Positions 35,394 to 46,092 are shown, numbered from the stretch's first letter. The stretch is 47,384 nt of DNA from Clostridium sp. K13 (GCF_019734195.1 NZ_JAASHM010000026.1:1-47384); one strand, 5' to 3'. A program made the numbers and translations. The notes: a model not told the origin generated them from the sequence alone.

Positions 35394-36293
35394 ATGATTG
35401 TATTAGAGAAATTAACAACTGAAAGTAGAAATGAAAATACATTAAATATAGACAAGGTATCAACCTTAGAAATGGTAAAAATAATAAATAATGAAGATAA
35501 AAAAGTTGCCTTTGCAGTTGAAAATGAATTAGAAAATATAGCTAAAGCTATAGATGGAATAGTAGATAGAATAAATCGAGGTGGAAGGCTTATTTATATA
35601 GGAGCTGGAACTTCAGGAAGACTTGGAATATTAGATGCATCTGAATGTCCACCAACTTATGGTGTTTCAGAAGAATTAGTTCAAGGAATAATTGCAGGTG
35701 GAAAAGAGGCTATCTTTAGAGCTAAAGAAGGTGCAGAAGATTCTGAGGAATTAGCTATAACAGACTTAAAAGATAAATCTTTAAGTGAGAATGATGTAAT
35801 TGTAGGATTAGCTGCATCAGGAAGAACTCCATATGTTATTGGAGGACTTAAATATGCAAATGATATTGGAGCTTTAACTATATCTGTTACATGTAATGGG
35901 GATTCAGAAGTTTCAAAAGTAGCTCAAATTTCAATAGCACCAATAGTTGGAGCTGAAGTAGTTACAGGTTCAACAAGGCTTAAAGCAGGAACAGCTCAAA
36001 AGTTAGTTTTAAATATGCTATCAACAGGAACTATGATAAAACTAGGAAAAGTTTATGGAAATCTAATGGTAGATGTTAAAGCAACAAATGAAAAATTGGT
36101 GGAAAGAGCAAAAAGAATAGTTTGTGAAGCAACTGGAGTCGAAAGGGGACAAGCTGAAAAAACTTTAAAAGAAACAAACTTTGATGTTAAGCTTGCAATA
36201 TTTATGATATTGTCAGGATTAAATATAAATGATGCAAAAGAAAAACTGTCAAAAAATAAGGGATACATTGCAAAAGCAATGGAAATAGTTTAA
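35394..36293 (+). CDS. murQ: N-acetylmuramic acid 6-phosphate etherase MurQ
   Basis: MurQ removes lactate from MurNAc-6-P to give GlcNAc-6-P during peptidoglycan recycling. The protein (299 aa from ATG 35394, which follows AAGGTGAGGG) has a SIS domain with [23 protein letters not shown] and the loops [33 protein letters not shown]. Catalytic Glu residues lie within these loops. The family's length is about 300. First gene of a MurNAc cluster with murP, an AmiE-like gene, mupG and murR. Confidence 0.96.
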   Translation: MIVLEKLTTESRNENTLNIDKVSTLEMVKIINNEDKKVAFAVENELENIAKAIDGIVDRINRGGRLIYIGAGTSGRLGILDASECPPTYGVSEELVQGIIAGGKEAIFRAKEGAEDSEELAITDLKDKSLSENDVIVGLAASGRTPYVIGGLKYANDIGALTISVTCNGDSEVSKVAQISIAPIVGAEVVTGSTRLKAGTAQKLVLNMLSTGTMIKLGKVYGNLMVDVKATNEKLVERAKRIVCEATGVERGQAEKTLKETNFDVKLAIFMILSGLNINDAKEKLSKNKGYIAKAMEIV

Positions 36294-36315
36294 AAAAATA
36301 TGGGGGGAAGAGAAG

Positions 36316-37695
36316 ATGGCAAAGCAAGGAACCATTACAAATGAAGCTATTGCAAAGAATTTAGTAAAGCTTGTTGGAGGAAAAGAAAATATTAAATCAG
36401 TTGAAAACTGTATGACTCGTTGTAGATTAGAGTTAGTAGATCCAATGAAAGCTAAAATTGAGGAAATTAAAAAAGCTGAAGGAACATTAGGTGTTGTAGA
36501 GGCTAAAGGTCAATTACAAGTTATTTATGGACCAGGAAAGGTTAATAAAATAACAGAAGAAGTTAAAAAAATAGTAGGAACTAGGGTTGTAATTGGAGAG
36601 GATGCTGTAAAAGCAACAAAGGCTAAGTTAAAAGAAAAGAATAATACAAAGTTTAAAAATATTCTTAAAAAATTAGGAAATATATTTATCCCATTAATTC
36701 CACTATTCGTTGCATGTGGACTTGTACTTGCTGTAAACAATATAGCTGGAGTTTATTTTGGAGATGCATATAAAACTACAAATGCGGCTCAAATAATAGG
36801 GTTAATAGGTAATGCAGTATTTGCAATTTTACCAATATTAGTAGGGGTAAATGCAGCTAAAGAATTTGGTTCTCAAATGCCAATGATAGGTGGAGCATTA
36901 GGTGGAGTTTTATCATCAGCAGCTCTTGCAAATATAACTTTATTTGGAAAAGCATTAACACCAAGTCGTGGAGGAATTATTTCAGTTATATTAGTTGTTG
37001 CATTAGCAGTTTTTGTTGAAAAGCAATGCAGAAAGTTTGTGCCAGATGTTTTAGATTTATTTGTAACACCATTAGTTACAATAACAGTATCAGTTTTAGC
37101 AGCATTATTTGTACTTCAACCAATAGGTGGAACTATATCAGATGCTATGGGGATATTAGTGGCGAATACAATTGCTTCAGATAATACTTTTGTTTCAGTT
37201 CTATCAGGAGCAATATCAGGTGGATTATTCTTACCACTTGTTATGACAGGAATGCATCAAGCATTAACACCAATTCATGCAGATTTAATTGCAAACGTTG
37301 GATTTACAATATTATTACCAGCTTTAGCAGCTGCAGGTATGGCTCAAGTAGGAGCAACATTTGCTGTTGTTAAGAAGACAAAAAATCAAAGATTAAAGAG
37401 AACAGCTAAAAATGGATTAATACCAGGTATTTTAGGAATAGGAGAACCATTAATATATGGTGTAACATTACCACTTGGTAAGCCATTCTTAGGAGCTTGT
37501 TTAGGAGCAGCTGTAGGTGGAGCAGTAATGGCTTTATTTAAGGTTGGAGCTGTTGCATTAGGAGTATCAGGATTACCACTTGCACTATTAATTGCAGATG
37601 GTAAGATATTACCATTCTTAGTTGGTGTTTTAGCATCATATGTAGCAGGATTTTTCTTTACGTCAATATTAGGCTTTGAAGATCCAACAGAATAA
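36316..37695 (+). CDS. murP: MurNAc-specific PTS transporter EIIBC, MurP
   Basis: The 459-aa permease has an EIIB domain (1-90) with phosphorylated Cys32 in ENCMTRCRLE and an EIIC domain with about ten membrane helices, including GMHQALTPIHADL and GIGEPLIYGVTLPLGKPF. It lacks an EIIA domain, as in known MurP proteins, so EIIA must come from another PTS. It imports MurNAc as MurNAc-6-P, the substrate of MurQ encoded 22 nt upstream. A GGGGGGAAG site drives translation. Confidence 0.94.
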   Translation: MAKQGTITNEAIAKNLVKLVGGKENIKSVENCMTRCRLELVDPMKAKIEEIKKAEGTLGVVEAKGQLQVIYGPGKVNKITEEVKKIVGTRVVIGEDAVKATKAKLKEKNNTKFKNILKKLGNIFIPLIPLFVACGLVLAVNNIAGVYFGDAYKTTNAAQIIGLIGNAVFAILPILVGVNAAKEFGSQMPMIGGALGGVLSSAALANITLFGKALTPSRGGIISVILVVALAVFVEKQCRKFVPDVLDLFVTPLVTITVSVLAALFVLQPIGGTISDAMGILVANTIASDNTFVSVLSGAISGGLFLPLVMTGMHQALTPIHADLIANVGFTILLPALAAAGMAQVGATFAVVKKTKNQRLKRTAKNGLIPGILGIGEPLIYGVTLPLGKPFLGACLGAAVGGAVMALFKVGAVALGVSGLPLALLIADGKILPFLVGVLASYVAGFFFTSILGFEDPTE

Positions 37696-37709
37696 TTTTT
37701 AGACTAGAT

Positions 37710-37750
37710 AAGGAGCAGTAGATATTTGATATTAATTACTGCTCTTTATT
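37710..37750 (+). terminator. possible terminator after murP
   Basis: AAGGAGCAGTA (37710-37720) pairs with TACTGCTCTTT (37737-37747) through two G-U pairs, followed by ATTTAT. T-run is weak; partial read-through into the next gene is likely. Confidence 0.5.
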
Positions 37751-37865
37751 TATGAATTTTTCATGCTTTAAAACTATATTATATTAAAGGGTAAATAATA
37801 AATATTATGAAAATATTTTAAGTAATTAAATAAATTAAGTGGTTTAAGAGGGGTTAGGTGAAGAG

Positions 37866-40787
37866 ATGATATCTAAAAAGAGAATATTTAGTATAGTAAT
37901 GGCTTTAACATTTATGACATCTATAGTAAATACACCTTATAAGAATGTCACTGCAACAATGAATTATGGAATTATAAGAGATACGGGTAATATAAATACA
38001 CAAGGCTTACAAGCAGATTTAACATTCCCTGATTGTTTGGATTATGTTGATGATACTTTAATAATTAATAATATGTATACCTTCAAATGTAAATTCATAC
38101 AATCAAGATGGTACATTAAAAACAGATTCTAATGAAGTTACAACGGATACATTATATGATATAGCATCAAATACAAAAATGTATTCAACTAATTATGCAA
38201 TTCAAAAGTTAGTAAGTGATGGAACTATAAAGATTTCTGATAAGATAACTAAGTTCTTCCCGGAGTTTGTAGATGGTGAAAATGATCCTATAAAAGGAAA
38301 AGCTAATTTAACAATACAAAACATATTAGAACATCAAGCTGGTTTTCCTGCAGACCCACAATATCATAATGATAAGTTTAATCAAGAAACGCAAAAACCA
38401 GATCAAAATGTAGATAACCCTTTATATTCTCAAGATAAAGAAACTACGAAGGAAATGATTTTAAAAACACCACTTCAATACGAGCCAGGAAGTAAGACTG
38501 TTTATTCAGATGTAGATTATATGCTTCTAGGTCTTATAGTTGAGGAAGTAACAGGAATGGATTTAGATGACTATGTAGAAAATACATTCTATAAACCATT
38601 AGGATTAAAGAACATAGTTTATAATCCGTTAGAAAAAGGTTTTGAAAAGGAAAATATAGCAGCAACAGAACTTAATGGTAATAGTAGAGATGGTGCAATA
38701 AGCTTTGAAAATATTGGTGATTATACTATCCAAGGTGAAGTTCATGATGAAAATGCTTACTATTCAATGGATGGAGTTTCTGGACATGCAGGATTATTTG
38801 CAAATGCAGAAGATTTAGCAAAATTAGCTCAAGTAATGTTAAATGATGGTGGGTACGGAAATAATAAATTCTTCTCTAAGAATACAATTGATGAATTTAC
38901 AAAGAGAAAATCATCAAGCCCAACATGGGGATTAGGATGGTGGAGAGAAGGAGACAACGGAAGAGTATGGTATTTCGGAACTCAATCATCAGAAAATACT
39001 ATAGGACATCAAGGTTGGACAGGAACATTAACAGTAATAGATCCAGAAAGTGAGTTAGTAGTTGTATTATTAACAAATAAAATAAACTCACCAGTTATAG
39101 ATAATATTAAAAATGCTAATACATTCTTTGGAAATAAATTTACAACTGCAACATTAGGGACTATTCCAACATTAGTTTATGAATCAATAATTCATGATAA
39201 TAATGAAGCATTAGATGCTAATGTATCACAAATGGTAACTGAAAACTTGAAATTATATAATCCTACAAGCTATCTTGGTGAAGCAGTTTTACAATCTGTA
39301 TATTCTAAAATTGATACAGCAATAACTATTGCAGAAGAAAGAGGTACAGAAGATAATTTAAGATATGCAAGAGAAGCGGTTGCTAGATTAGATGTTGAAA
39401 AACATCGTGAACAAATAATTATTTTTAATGAAAGACTTAAAAAGTTAAATCTTGAACCGGTAGAAGTTCCAAGCTATGAAGCAGAGCTTAGTGAGTTAAA
39501 TGAGTTAATTAATTCTACAAAGACTATTGTTGAAAATGGTCAAGATATAGAAGAAGGTATTCATTACCAAACTACCACATGGAATAATATTGTTAGTGCT
39601 TATGAAAATGCAGTAACTGTGGCTAATAAAGCTGAGGAAGCTAATAAGACAGAAATATTAGTTGCTATAGAAGAACTATCATTAGCAAAAGAAAATTTAG
39701 TATTACTAAATAAAACAGAGCTTAAAAAAGCTATAGAAGCAGCTACTTCAAAAGTAGAAGATGGAATATTAGAAGAAGTAGAAGAAGAAATTAAAATATC
39801 TTTCAATAATGTTTTAGAGATTGCAATTTCAGTTTATGAAAATAAGGATGTAACAGTTCAAGATATAGCAAAATCATATAATGATATTTTAGTTGAATAT
39901 AAAAAGCTAGGAATTCCAGTTGGAGATATAAATAATTTAGCAGATTTAGTAAGAATGGCTGAAGAAATTGATATAGATAGATTCCTAAGTGATGGTAAAG
40001 AAGAGTTTATGAATGCGTTACAATTAGCTAATGATATTTTAGTTGTAGAAGATGCTTCAGAAATAGATGTTTATAAAATTTATGAAGAGCTATATAACTC
40101 TATGATGAATTTACAATTAAAGGCTGAAAAGGTGAATTATGTAAAGCAATTATTGAAGCTGAAGGCATTGATTTAGATTTATACACAGAAAATAGTAAAA
40201 ATATATTAGTATCTGCAATTGAAGAAGCTAAAGCTATAAAAGAAAATGAAGAAGCTACTGAAAAAGAGGTTAATAATGCTTTAAGTAATTTAAATAATGC
40301 AAGGGAGTCTCTTGTAGAAGCGGCAGATAAAACAGAACTTAAAGAATTAGTAGATAAGGCTAAAGCTATAGATGATAGTAAGTATACTACTACAAGTATA
40401 GAATTATTAAATGCAGAAATATCTAATGCTATTAGTATATTAGAAAATAATAATCTATCAATAGATGAGCAAGAAATGGTTACTGAAGCTATAAATAAAT
40501 TAAATAAAACTATTGAAGGTCTTGAATTAAAAGAATCTCATCCAGGAAAGCCAGGAAGTGGTGTTGAAGATGAAGAAGATAAAAAAGAAGATGATGATAG
40601 TGGTAATGGTAATGTAAATAATGGAACTAATGGTGGTTCTAATAATGGTACAAGCAATGGGGGTGCAAATAATAATGATAAATTACCAAGTACAGGAGGT
40701 AATAACTCAATAATATATGTTGTATTAGGTTGTTTAGTAGTAGTAAGTGGAGTAATTTTATTTAAGAAAAAAAGACTTCATAATTAA
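37866..40787 (+). pseudogene. cell-wall-anchored AmiE-like serine hydrolase, interrupted by two frameshifts
   Basis: Three pieces in different phases together encode a 973-aa wall protein. Piece 1 (37866-38132) has a signal peptide; piece 2 (open to 40176) has the class C beta-lactamase/AmiE-type fold with SNTK (catalytic Ser in the segment just before the ATG at 38179), YSDVDYMLLG and GHQGWTGT; piece 3 (to 40787) has FIVAR-like helical repeats, an Asp/Gly/Asn linker and LPSTG with a hydrophobic tail (about residues 945-965). Reading ACT-TCA instead of ACC-TTC at 38080-38081 (one extra C) and adding one A in the run at 40142-40145 restores one frame; the two changes cancel. AmiE removes the peptide from MurNAc-peptides, fitting the murQP context. 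Either sequencing errors or a real pseudogene. Confidence 0.85.
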
Positions 40788-40873
40788 CAAATTAAAAGAT
40801 TAAATCAAAATTTAGACTGTATTTAATTCATTAAAATAAATACAGTCTAAAAATTATATTAGGAGTTAGAAAT

Positions 40874-41953
40874 ATGAGTTTAGGTTTTTCAGTTTATTTT
40901 GGATTAGATAATACAATGGAAGAAAATATTTATTTATTAATTAATGCAGAGAAATTAGGTTTTACTAGAATATTTACATCTTTGCATATTCCAGAGGCTA
41001 ATTATGATAAATTAAAGGTTGAAGTAAGTGAATTTTTTAAATTGGCTAAAGAAAAAAATATGGATATAATAAGTGATATTTCTCCTAATACATTTAAATT
41101 TTTAGAATTAGAGAATATGGACTTACAAGGCTTAATGAAGTTAGGGGTAAAAACTATAAGACTAGATTTTGGTTATACAGAATATGAAATTGCAAAAATG
41201 AGTAAAAACACTTATGGTATTAAAATTCAACTTAATGCATCTACAATAACCAAAGAATTTTTTGAAAAGCTGGATAAATATGAACCAGATTATAAAAATA
41301 TAGATGCTCTTCATAATTTTTACCCTAGACGTGGGACAGGAATTTCAGAAGAGTGTATGGTTAATAAAAATGAAATTTTGAAGGAAAGAGGTATTAAAGT
41401 TTGTGCTTTTGTTCAATCAAATAATAGAAAAAGAAGTCCACTAAAAGATGGATTACCTACATTAGAAGATCACAGAGATTTGCAAATTAGAGAAGCAGCT
41501 AATCATCTATTTGCATTAGGAAATGATTCGGTATTTATAGGGGATTCCCTTCCTAGCTTAGAAGAATTAACAGATTTATCAAATTTAAAAGAGGATGCTA
41601 TAGAGTTAGATATTAAATTAAAGGTAAATAATGAAATTACAAAAAAATTATTAAGTGAAATTTATTCATCAAGAACTGATGAGGCTAGAGATGCTATAAG
41701 GGCAGCAGAAAGTAGAATTATTTTAGGTGAAAATATAATAGAGCCAGAAAATACAATTAATAAGGAATATGGAGATATAACTATAGATAATGTACATTAT
41801 CAAAGATATATGGGAGAATTACAGATATTAAAGGTAAATCAAAAGGGTGATAAAAGAACTAATGTTGTAGCATCTATTTTACAAAATAGACTTTATTTAT
41901 TAAAATATATTCGAAATGGAAAAAGATTTTATTTTAATATAATAAATAAGTAA
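40874..41953 (+). CDS. mupG: 6-phospho-N-acetylmuramidase MupG (DUF871 family)
   Basis: The 359-aa protein has the DUF871 layout: an N-terminal TIM-like barrel (GFSVYFGLDNTMEENIYLL, DISPNTFKFL, IRLDFGYTEYEI, HNFYPRRGTGIS) and a C-terminal beta domain. Staphylococcal MupG of this family cleaves MurNAc-6-P-GlcNAc into MurNAc-6-P and GlcNAc. That would feed MurQ, whose gene lies in the same cluster. An AGGAG site lies 10 nt before ATG. Function is inferred from family and context. Confidence 0.9.
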   Translation: MSLGFSVYFGLDNTMEENIYLLINAEKLGFTRIFTSLHIPEANYDKLKVEVSEFFKLAKEKNMDIISDISPNTFKFLELENMDLQGLMKLGVKTIRLDFGYTEYEIAKMSKNTYGIKIQLNASTITKEFFEKLDKYEPDYKNIDALHNFYPRRGTGISEECMVNKNEILKERGIKVCAFVQSNNRKRSPLKDGLPTLEDHRDLQIREAANHLFALGNDSVFIGDSLPSLEELTDLSNLKEDAIELDIKLKVNNEITKKLLSEIYSSRTDEARDAIRAAESRIILGENIIEPENTINKEYGDITIDNVHYQRYMGELQILKVNQKGDKRTNVVASILQNRLYLLKYIRNGKRFYFNIINK

Positions 41954-41967
41954 TAGGATGTGAAGAA

Positions 41968-42810
41968 ATGAATTTACTACAGTATATAAAGCAGAATTAT
42001 GATAAATTTACAGATAGAGAAAAGCTTATAGCAGATTATTTGTTACTTGAAAATATTAAAATAGTTGATATGTCGGCAAAAGAAATTGCTGAAGCAACAA
42101 AGACATCGGCACCTACAGTTGTTAGATTTGCAAAAAAGTTAGGTTTTAGTAGTTTGAATGAAATGAAAATAAAGTTATCTATAAGTTTAAATGAAAAAAA
42201 GAGTAATGGGGAGTTTAAATATTTAGATAAAGATTTAAGTACAAGAAGTATAGTTAATGGGGTGAAAAGTTCTATACACTCAATTATAGATGAAACTGTA
42301 GACTTAATAAGTGAAGAAGAATTGGATAAAGCGGTAGAGTTATTAACAAATGCTAAAACAATATATATTTTTAGTGTAGGTGTATCAAGCTTAGTTGGTT
42401 TAGATTTTTATTATAAATTAAGTAGAATAAATAAAAGATGTATAGTTCATGAGGATACGCATCTTCAAGTAACATCATCAGTACTAATGCAAGAAGGTGA
42501 TGTAGCTGTAGTAATATCATATTCAGGGGAAACAAAGGAAGTATTATTATGTGCAAAAAATGCTAGAGAAAATAATGTTCCTGTAATTGGAATAACTAAA
42601 GCTAGTATTGACAATAAATTAGAGAGTTTTTCAGATATATCATTGCATGTACCATATGTTGAAAAATCATTAAGAGAAGGTGCTATGACTTCAAGAATAT
42701 CTCAATTAGCTATAATAGATATGCTGTTTTTAGGTATGGCGAGAAGTAATATAAGGGATGTTGAAGAAAAGCTAGTAATAACAAGAGAAGCTATAAAAGA
42801 ATTAAGATAA
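41968..42810 (+). CDS. murR: RpiR-family regulator MurR
   Basis: The 280-aa protein has an N-terminal RpiR HTH (DREKLIADYLLLENIKIVDM, then KTSAPTVVRFAKKLGFSS) and a C-terminal SIS sugar-phosphate domain (YIFSVGVSSLVGLDFYYKL, VVISYSGETKEVL). MurR regulators respond to MurNAc-6-P. It lies 14 nt after mupG, the last gene of the cluster, and probably controls the murQ promoter, where a TGAAA/TTTCA dyad sits on the -35 box. Confidence 0.92.
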   Translation: MNLLQYIKQNYDKFTDREKLIADYLLLENIKIVDMSAKEIAEATKTSAPTVVRFAKKLGFSSLNEMKIKLSISLNEKKSNGEFKYLDKDLSTRSIVNGVKSSIHSIIDETVDLISEEELDKAVELLTNAKTIYIFSVGVSSLVGLDFYYKLSRINKRCIVHEDTHLQVTSSVLMQEGDVAVVISYSGETKEVLLCAKNARENNVPVIGITKASIDNKLESFSDISLHVPYVEKSLREGAMTSRISQLAIIDMLFLGMARSNIRDVEEKLVITREAIKELR

Positions 42811-42816
42811 AAGTAA

Positions 42817-42858
42817 AAAACACTCAAGATTTCATAAAGAATTCTTGAGTGTTTTTAT
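42817..42858. terminator. bidirectional terminator between murR and the MFS gene
   Basis: Perfect 13-bp stem (42817-42829 with 42843-42855) with A-run before and T-run after, working for both convergent genes. Confidence 0.9.
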
Positions 42859-44039
42859 TATGAGCTTTTAGTATTAATAATTAAGCTTGACTTTAAATAA
42901 AGCAATATCACAAAAGCTATGGAAACTATAATGGCAGAAAGTAAGAAAGAAAGTTTATTTCCTAAATCAAAAATAAATCCAGCGCTTAATGAACCAGTTA
43001 CTTGACCTACTGCTTTAGATGAATTAAAGATACCCATAAGGGAACCATAGTTTTCTTTTGAGAGCTTTGTAATAATACTTTGCTGCAATGGAATATGTAT
43101 AGTTGCAAATGATGCAAATATTACAGCACATGTTAAGAATAAAATAACATTGTTAGATATAACCATTAATATTAATGAAAGTGTAATACAAATAGTTATA
43201 ACTTTAAATAAATTTATTTCCTTAAAATGTTTAGCCAGTAAAGGAGTAAATATTAAATTTACAATAAACCCTACAATTCCGACAAATGCTAAAAATACAC
43301 CTATAAAGGTTGGTGGTAGCTTTAATACGTCCTCTATGTAATAATTAATAGTTGAGTTATAGCTTGTTGAGGCAAAGTAAAAGGCAATAACTACTATAAA
43401 CATAATTATTAAATTTTTATTTAAAATATTAGAGTAATTAACTTTCTTGAAATTATATGATTTAGAAGAAGTAGAAGAATTTGCTTTTTGAGGCTCTTCT
43501 AATAATAAATAAGCTAGAATACCTAAAATCATACATAAAATAAATTGTAAAAAGAAAGTATATTTAAAATTACTATTACCTATTACTCCACCAAGAAGAG
43601 AACCAAGAGATCCACCAATTGTATTTGCAGCAGCATAGTAGGTAATATATTTTGTCCTATTTTCTTTTGTAGTTATATCAGTTAAATATGCTAGTGATGT
43701 AGTTAAATAACTTACTACAAAAAAGCCACCTGTAAATCTAAATATTAGTATTATAAATGGATTAGTGTTAAAACCAAATCCAAGCTGACTTATACCATAT
43801 CCTATAGCACCTAATATTAAGAATTTGATTCGACCTTTTTTATCTGATAAAGTACCGAATAATGGTGACCCTATGAAATTTCCAATAGACATAGTTGCGA
43901 AGAATAATCCAAACATAAAGGTTGGTAAACCAAGCTTATTAATAAACATAGGCGTAACTGGATGAGCCATATTAAATACAAGTGAGCTAAACATAGTTAA
44001 AAATATAATAAAAAAAAGTGATTTATTTTTTCTTTTCAT
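42858..44039 (-). CDS. major facilitator superfamily transporter
   Basis: The 393-aa protein has 12 predicted membrane helices in two halves. The MFS loop 2-3 motif appears as GSPLFGTLSDKKGRIKFLILG and a second copy near VTGSLSAGFIFDLGNK. It resembles drug/sugar exporters of the DHA1 type; the substrate cannot be named. AGGAGG-type ribosome binding site on the minus strand (44042-44046 region). Converges with murR. Confidence 0.92.
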   Translation of the reverse strand: MKRKNKSLFFIIFLTMFSSLVFNMAHPVTPMFINKLGLPTFMFGLFFATMSIGNFIGSPLFGTLSDKKGRIKFLILGAIGYGISQLGFGFNTNPFIILIFRFTGGFFVVSYLTTSLAYLTDITTKENRTKYITYYAAANTIGGSLGSLLGGVIGNSNFKYTFFLQFILCMILGILAYLLLEEPQKANSSTSSKSYNFKKVNYSNILNKNLIIMFIVVIAFYFASTSYNSTINYYIEDVLKLPPTFIGVFLAFVGIVGFIVNLIFTPLLAKHFKEINLFKVITICITLSLILMVISNNVILFLTCAVIFASFATIHIPLQQSIITKLSKENYGSLMGIFNSSKAVGQVTGSLSAGFIFDLGNKLSFLLSAIIVSIAFVILLYLKSSLIINTKSS

Positions 44040-44355
44040 TTGTCCTCCTATTGTTAATATTTATTTTCATATAATAAAGTTTATCATTGTTTGTAGAACT
44101 ATTCAATGTAAGATACTATTCAGAGTATTTATATTATTAATATAAATATAATAATTCTTTGATGCTTTATAGAAATAATATCCAATTAAATAAAAAATGT
44201 TACAATAGTTAAATAAGCTAAATTAACTATGGGTTAAAAGATGTAATAAATAGTGTGTTATTACATATAATCAGAGTTATAAAATAAATATTGGGGAGAG
44301 AGTAATAGATAAGTATATTAGGGGAGAAGATAGAGAAGTAAGAAGACAGGCTGCA
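44040..44355. other. intergenic region between the MFS and M3 peptidase genes
   Basis: AT-rich DNA with divergent promoters expected. From 44254 on, the frame of the M3 peptidase is open and codes DKYIRGEDREVRRQAAMALN, the family-like sequence just before the first ATG, so the true 5' part of that gene extends into this region. Confidence 0.55.
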
Positions 44356-45366
44356 ATGGCTTTAAATAAAGCATTTTTAGATAAAAAGGAAGAGGTTATA
44401 GATTTCTGTTCTATGTTAGATAAGGAACAAGCTAAAAGATTAGGGTTAAAAAAGCTTGCTTCATATGATAGTCAATATGAATTTTTAGATGGAAATGCAA
44501 CACTGGTAGGGAATGGAGAAAAATTAAGACAAAATGCTAAAAGAATGTATGTAGAATTGGGTAATGATATAAGTAAATTATATAATACAATGGTTGATGA
44601 TGATTATATTGATATAACAGCCTCTCCTAATAAAATTTCTGGTATGGGATTTTGTACAGAATTATTTAATATTAAATTTCCTTATGTATTTGGAAATTGT
44701 ACAGGGTCAATACATGATGTATCTGTATTAACACATGAAGTTGGTCATGCTTATCAAATGTATATGAGTTTAAATAATCAAAAGCTTATTGGATATTCAG
44801 AAATGCCAAATGATGTTGCAGAAATTCCTTCAAAAACTATGGAGCATTTTACTCATGATTATGCAGAATTATTCTTTGGAGAAGATGCAGATAAGTTTTG
44901 CTTCCAACATCTTAATCAATCTTTATCTGAACTTATAGGGTATTGTGCAATAAATGAATATGAAAGTTGGCTTTATAGTAATCCAGATAAAACTCCAGAG
45001 GAAAGAGCAAGAAGGTATTATGAAGGGATGATAGAACTTAGTCCAGAAATTGATTTTTCTGAAGTTGAGGAGTATATGGTACAGGGTGCTTCATTATTTA
45101 GAAGTATTGGGATTTACATGTTCCCATTTTATCTTATTAGTTATGCATTATCAGCAATGTCAGCTATGGAATTTGCTAAACGTATGAGTGAAAATAGAGA
45201 AGAAACATGGAAGGATTATAGTAAGCTTTGTTCAGCTGGTGGAAGCTTATCCTATAATGAGTTATTAGAGGTAGCCAATCTTCACTCGCCATTTGAAAAA
45301 TCAACAATAGAAAGTAGTATTGGTTTTGTAAAGGATAAAGTTTTAAAATATATTCATACAGTATAA
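44356..45366 (+). CDS. M3-family oligoendopeptidase, N-terminally truncated
   Basis: The 336 aa from the first ATG contain the zinc site HEVGH (His127, Glu128, His131) with the downstream Glu in EIPSKTMEHF, followed by a normal C-terminal helical domain. Complete PepF/M3 oligoendopeptidases are about 560-600 aa. The roughly 200 N-terminal residues are missing. A further stretch of about 40-60 residues seems deleted after NKAFLDKKEE. There is a GGGGAGAG site at 44293-44300 but no standard start codon near it; homology begins upstream of ATG 44356. Most likely a pseudogene, though the open frame is intact. Confidence 0.75.
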   Translation: MALNKAFLDKKEEVIDFCSMLDKEQAKRLGLKKLASYDSQYEFLDGNATLVGNGEKLRQNAKRMYVELGNDISKLYNTMVDDDYIDITASPNKISGMGFCTELFNIKFPYVFGNCTGSIHDVSVLTHEVGHAYQMYMSLNNQKLIGYSEMPNDVAEIPSKTMEHFTHDYAELFFGEDADKFCFQHLNQSLSELIGYCAINEYESWLYSNPDKTPEERARRYYEGMIELSPEIDFSEVEEYMVQGASLFRSIGIYMFPFYLISYALSAMSAMEFAKRMSENREETWKDYSKLCSAGGSLSYNELLEVANLHSPFEKSTIESSIGFVKDKVLKYIHTV

Positions 45367-45402
45367 GAGAAAATATTATAGTAAAGTGGAGTAGCAATCA
45401 GG

Positions 45403-45963
45403 ATGAAGTTAGTAATAATATTTGGTCCACATGCTGTTGGGAAAATGACAGTTGGGCAAGAATTAGCAAAGTTAACAGGACTTAAATTATTTCATAATCA
45501 TATGACAATTGATATTGTATCAGATTTATTTAGAAATATGCCAGAGGAAAGAAATAGATTGACTACATTATTTAGAAAAGAAATTTTTGAAGCTTTCTCT
45601 AAAAGTGATGAATATGGAATGATTTTTACGTTTATGTGGGCATTGGATAGTAAAGAAGATTGGGATTATATTAATTATGTTGAAGATTTATTTAAGTTAA
45701 GAGGGGCGCAGATTTATTATATTGAACTAGCAGCAGATTATAATTTGAGATTAAAGAGAAATAAAACTGAAAATAGGCTTTTAAATAAACCAAGTAAAAG
45801 AGATATTCAACAATCAGAACTATTATTCCAAAAATTGGAGTCTTATTATAGACTAAATTCATATGATAATGAAATACAAAAAGAAAATTATATAAAAATC
45901 GATAATACAAATATTGAAGCAGATGCTGTTGCAAAAATTATAAGAGACAAATTTTTATTATAA
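45403..45963 (+). CDS. P-loop kinase-like protein (AAA family)
   Basis: The 186-aa protein has a P-loop GPHAVGKMTVGQ near residues 8-19 and the layout of small nucleotide or shikimate-like kinases (LFHNHMTIDI, then LKRNKTENRL as a lid-like segment). The substrate is unknown. A terminator follows, and no partner gene is linked. Confidence 0.8.
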   Translation: MKLVIIFGPHAVGKMTVGQELAKLTGLKLFHNHMTIDIVSDLFRNMPEERNRLTTLFRKEIFEAFSKSDEYGMIFTFMWALDSKEDWDYINYVEDLFKLRGAQIYYIELAADYNLRLKRNKTENRLLNKPSKRDIQQSELLFQKLESYYRLNSYDNEIQKENYIKIDNTNIEADAVAKIIRDKFLL

Positions 45964-45966
45964 TTA

Positions 45967-46010
45967 AAAAAGCTAAAGAATTCACCTTAACTATGGTTCT
46001 TTAGCTTTTT
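45967..46010. terminator. terminator between convergent genes
   Basis: Perfect 14-bp stem (45967-45980 with 45997-46010) with A-run and T-run ends, serving both the kinase and the aldo/keto reductase genes. Confidence 0.9.
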
Positions 46011-46092
46011 AAGCTTATATTTTTCAATATTTAATAAAACTTATTTTATAGTGTTTAAATATTATAGTTATTTTTTATATTACTTTAATTTT

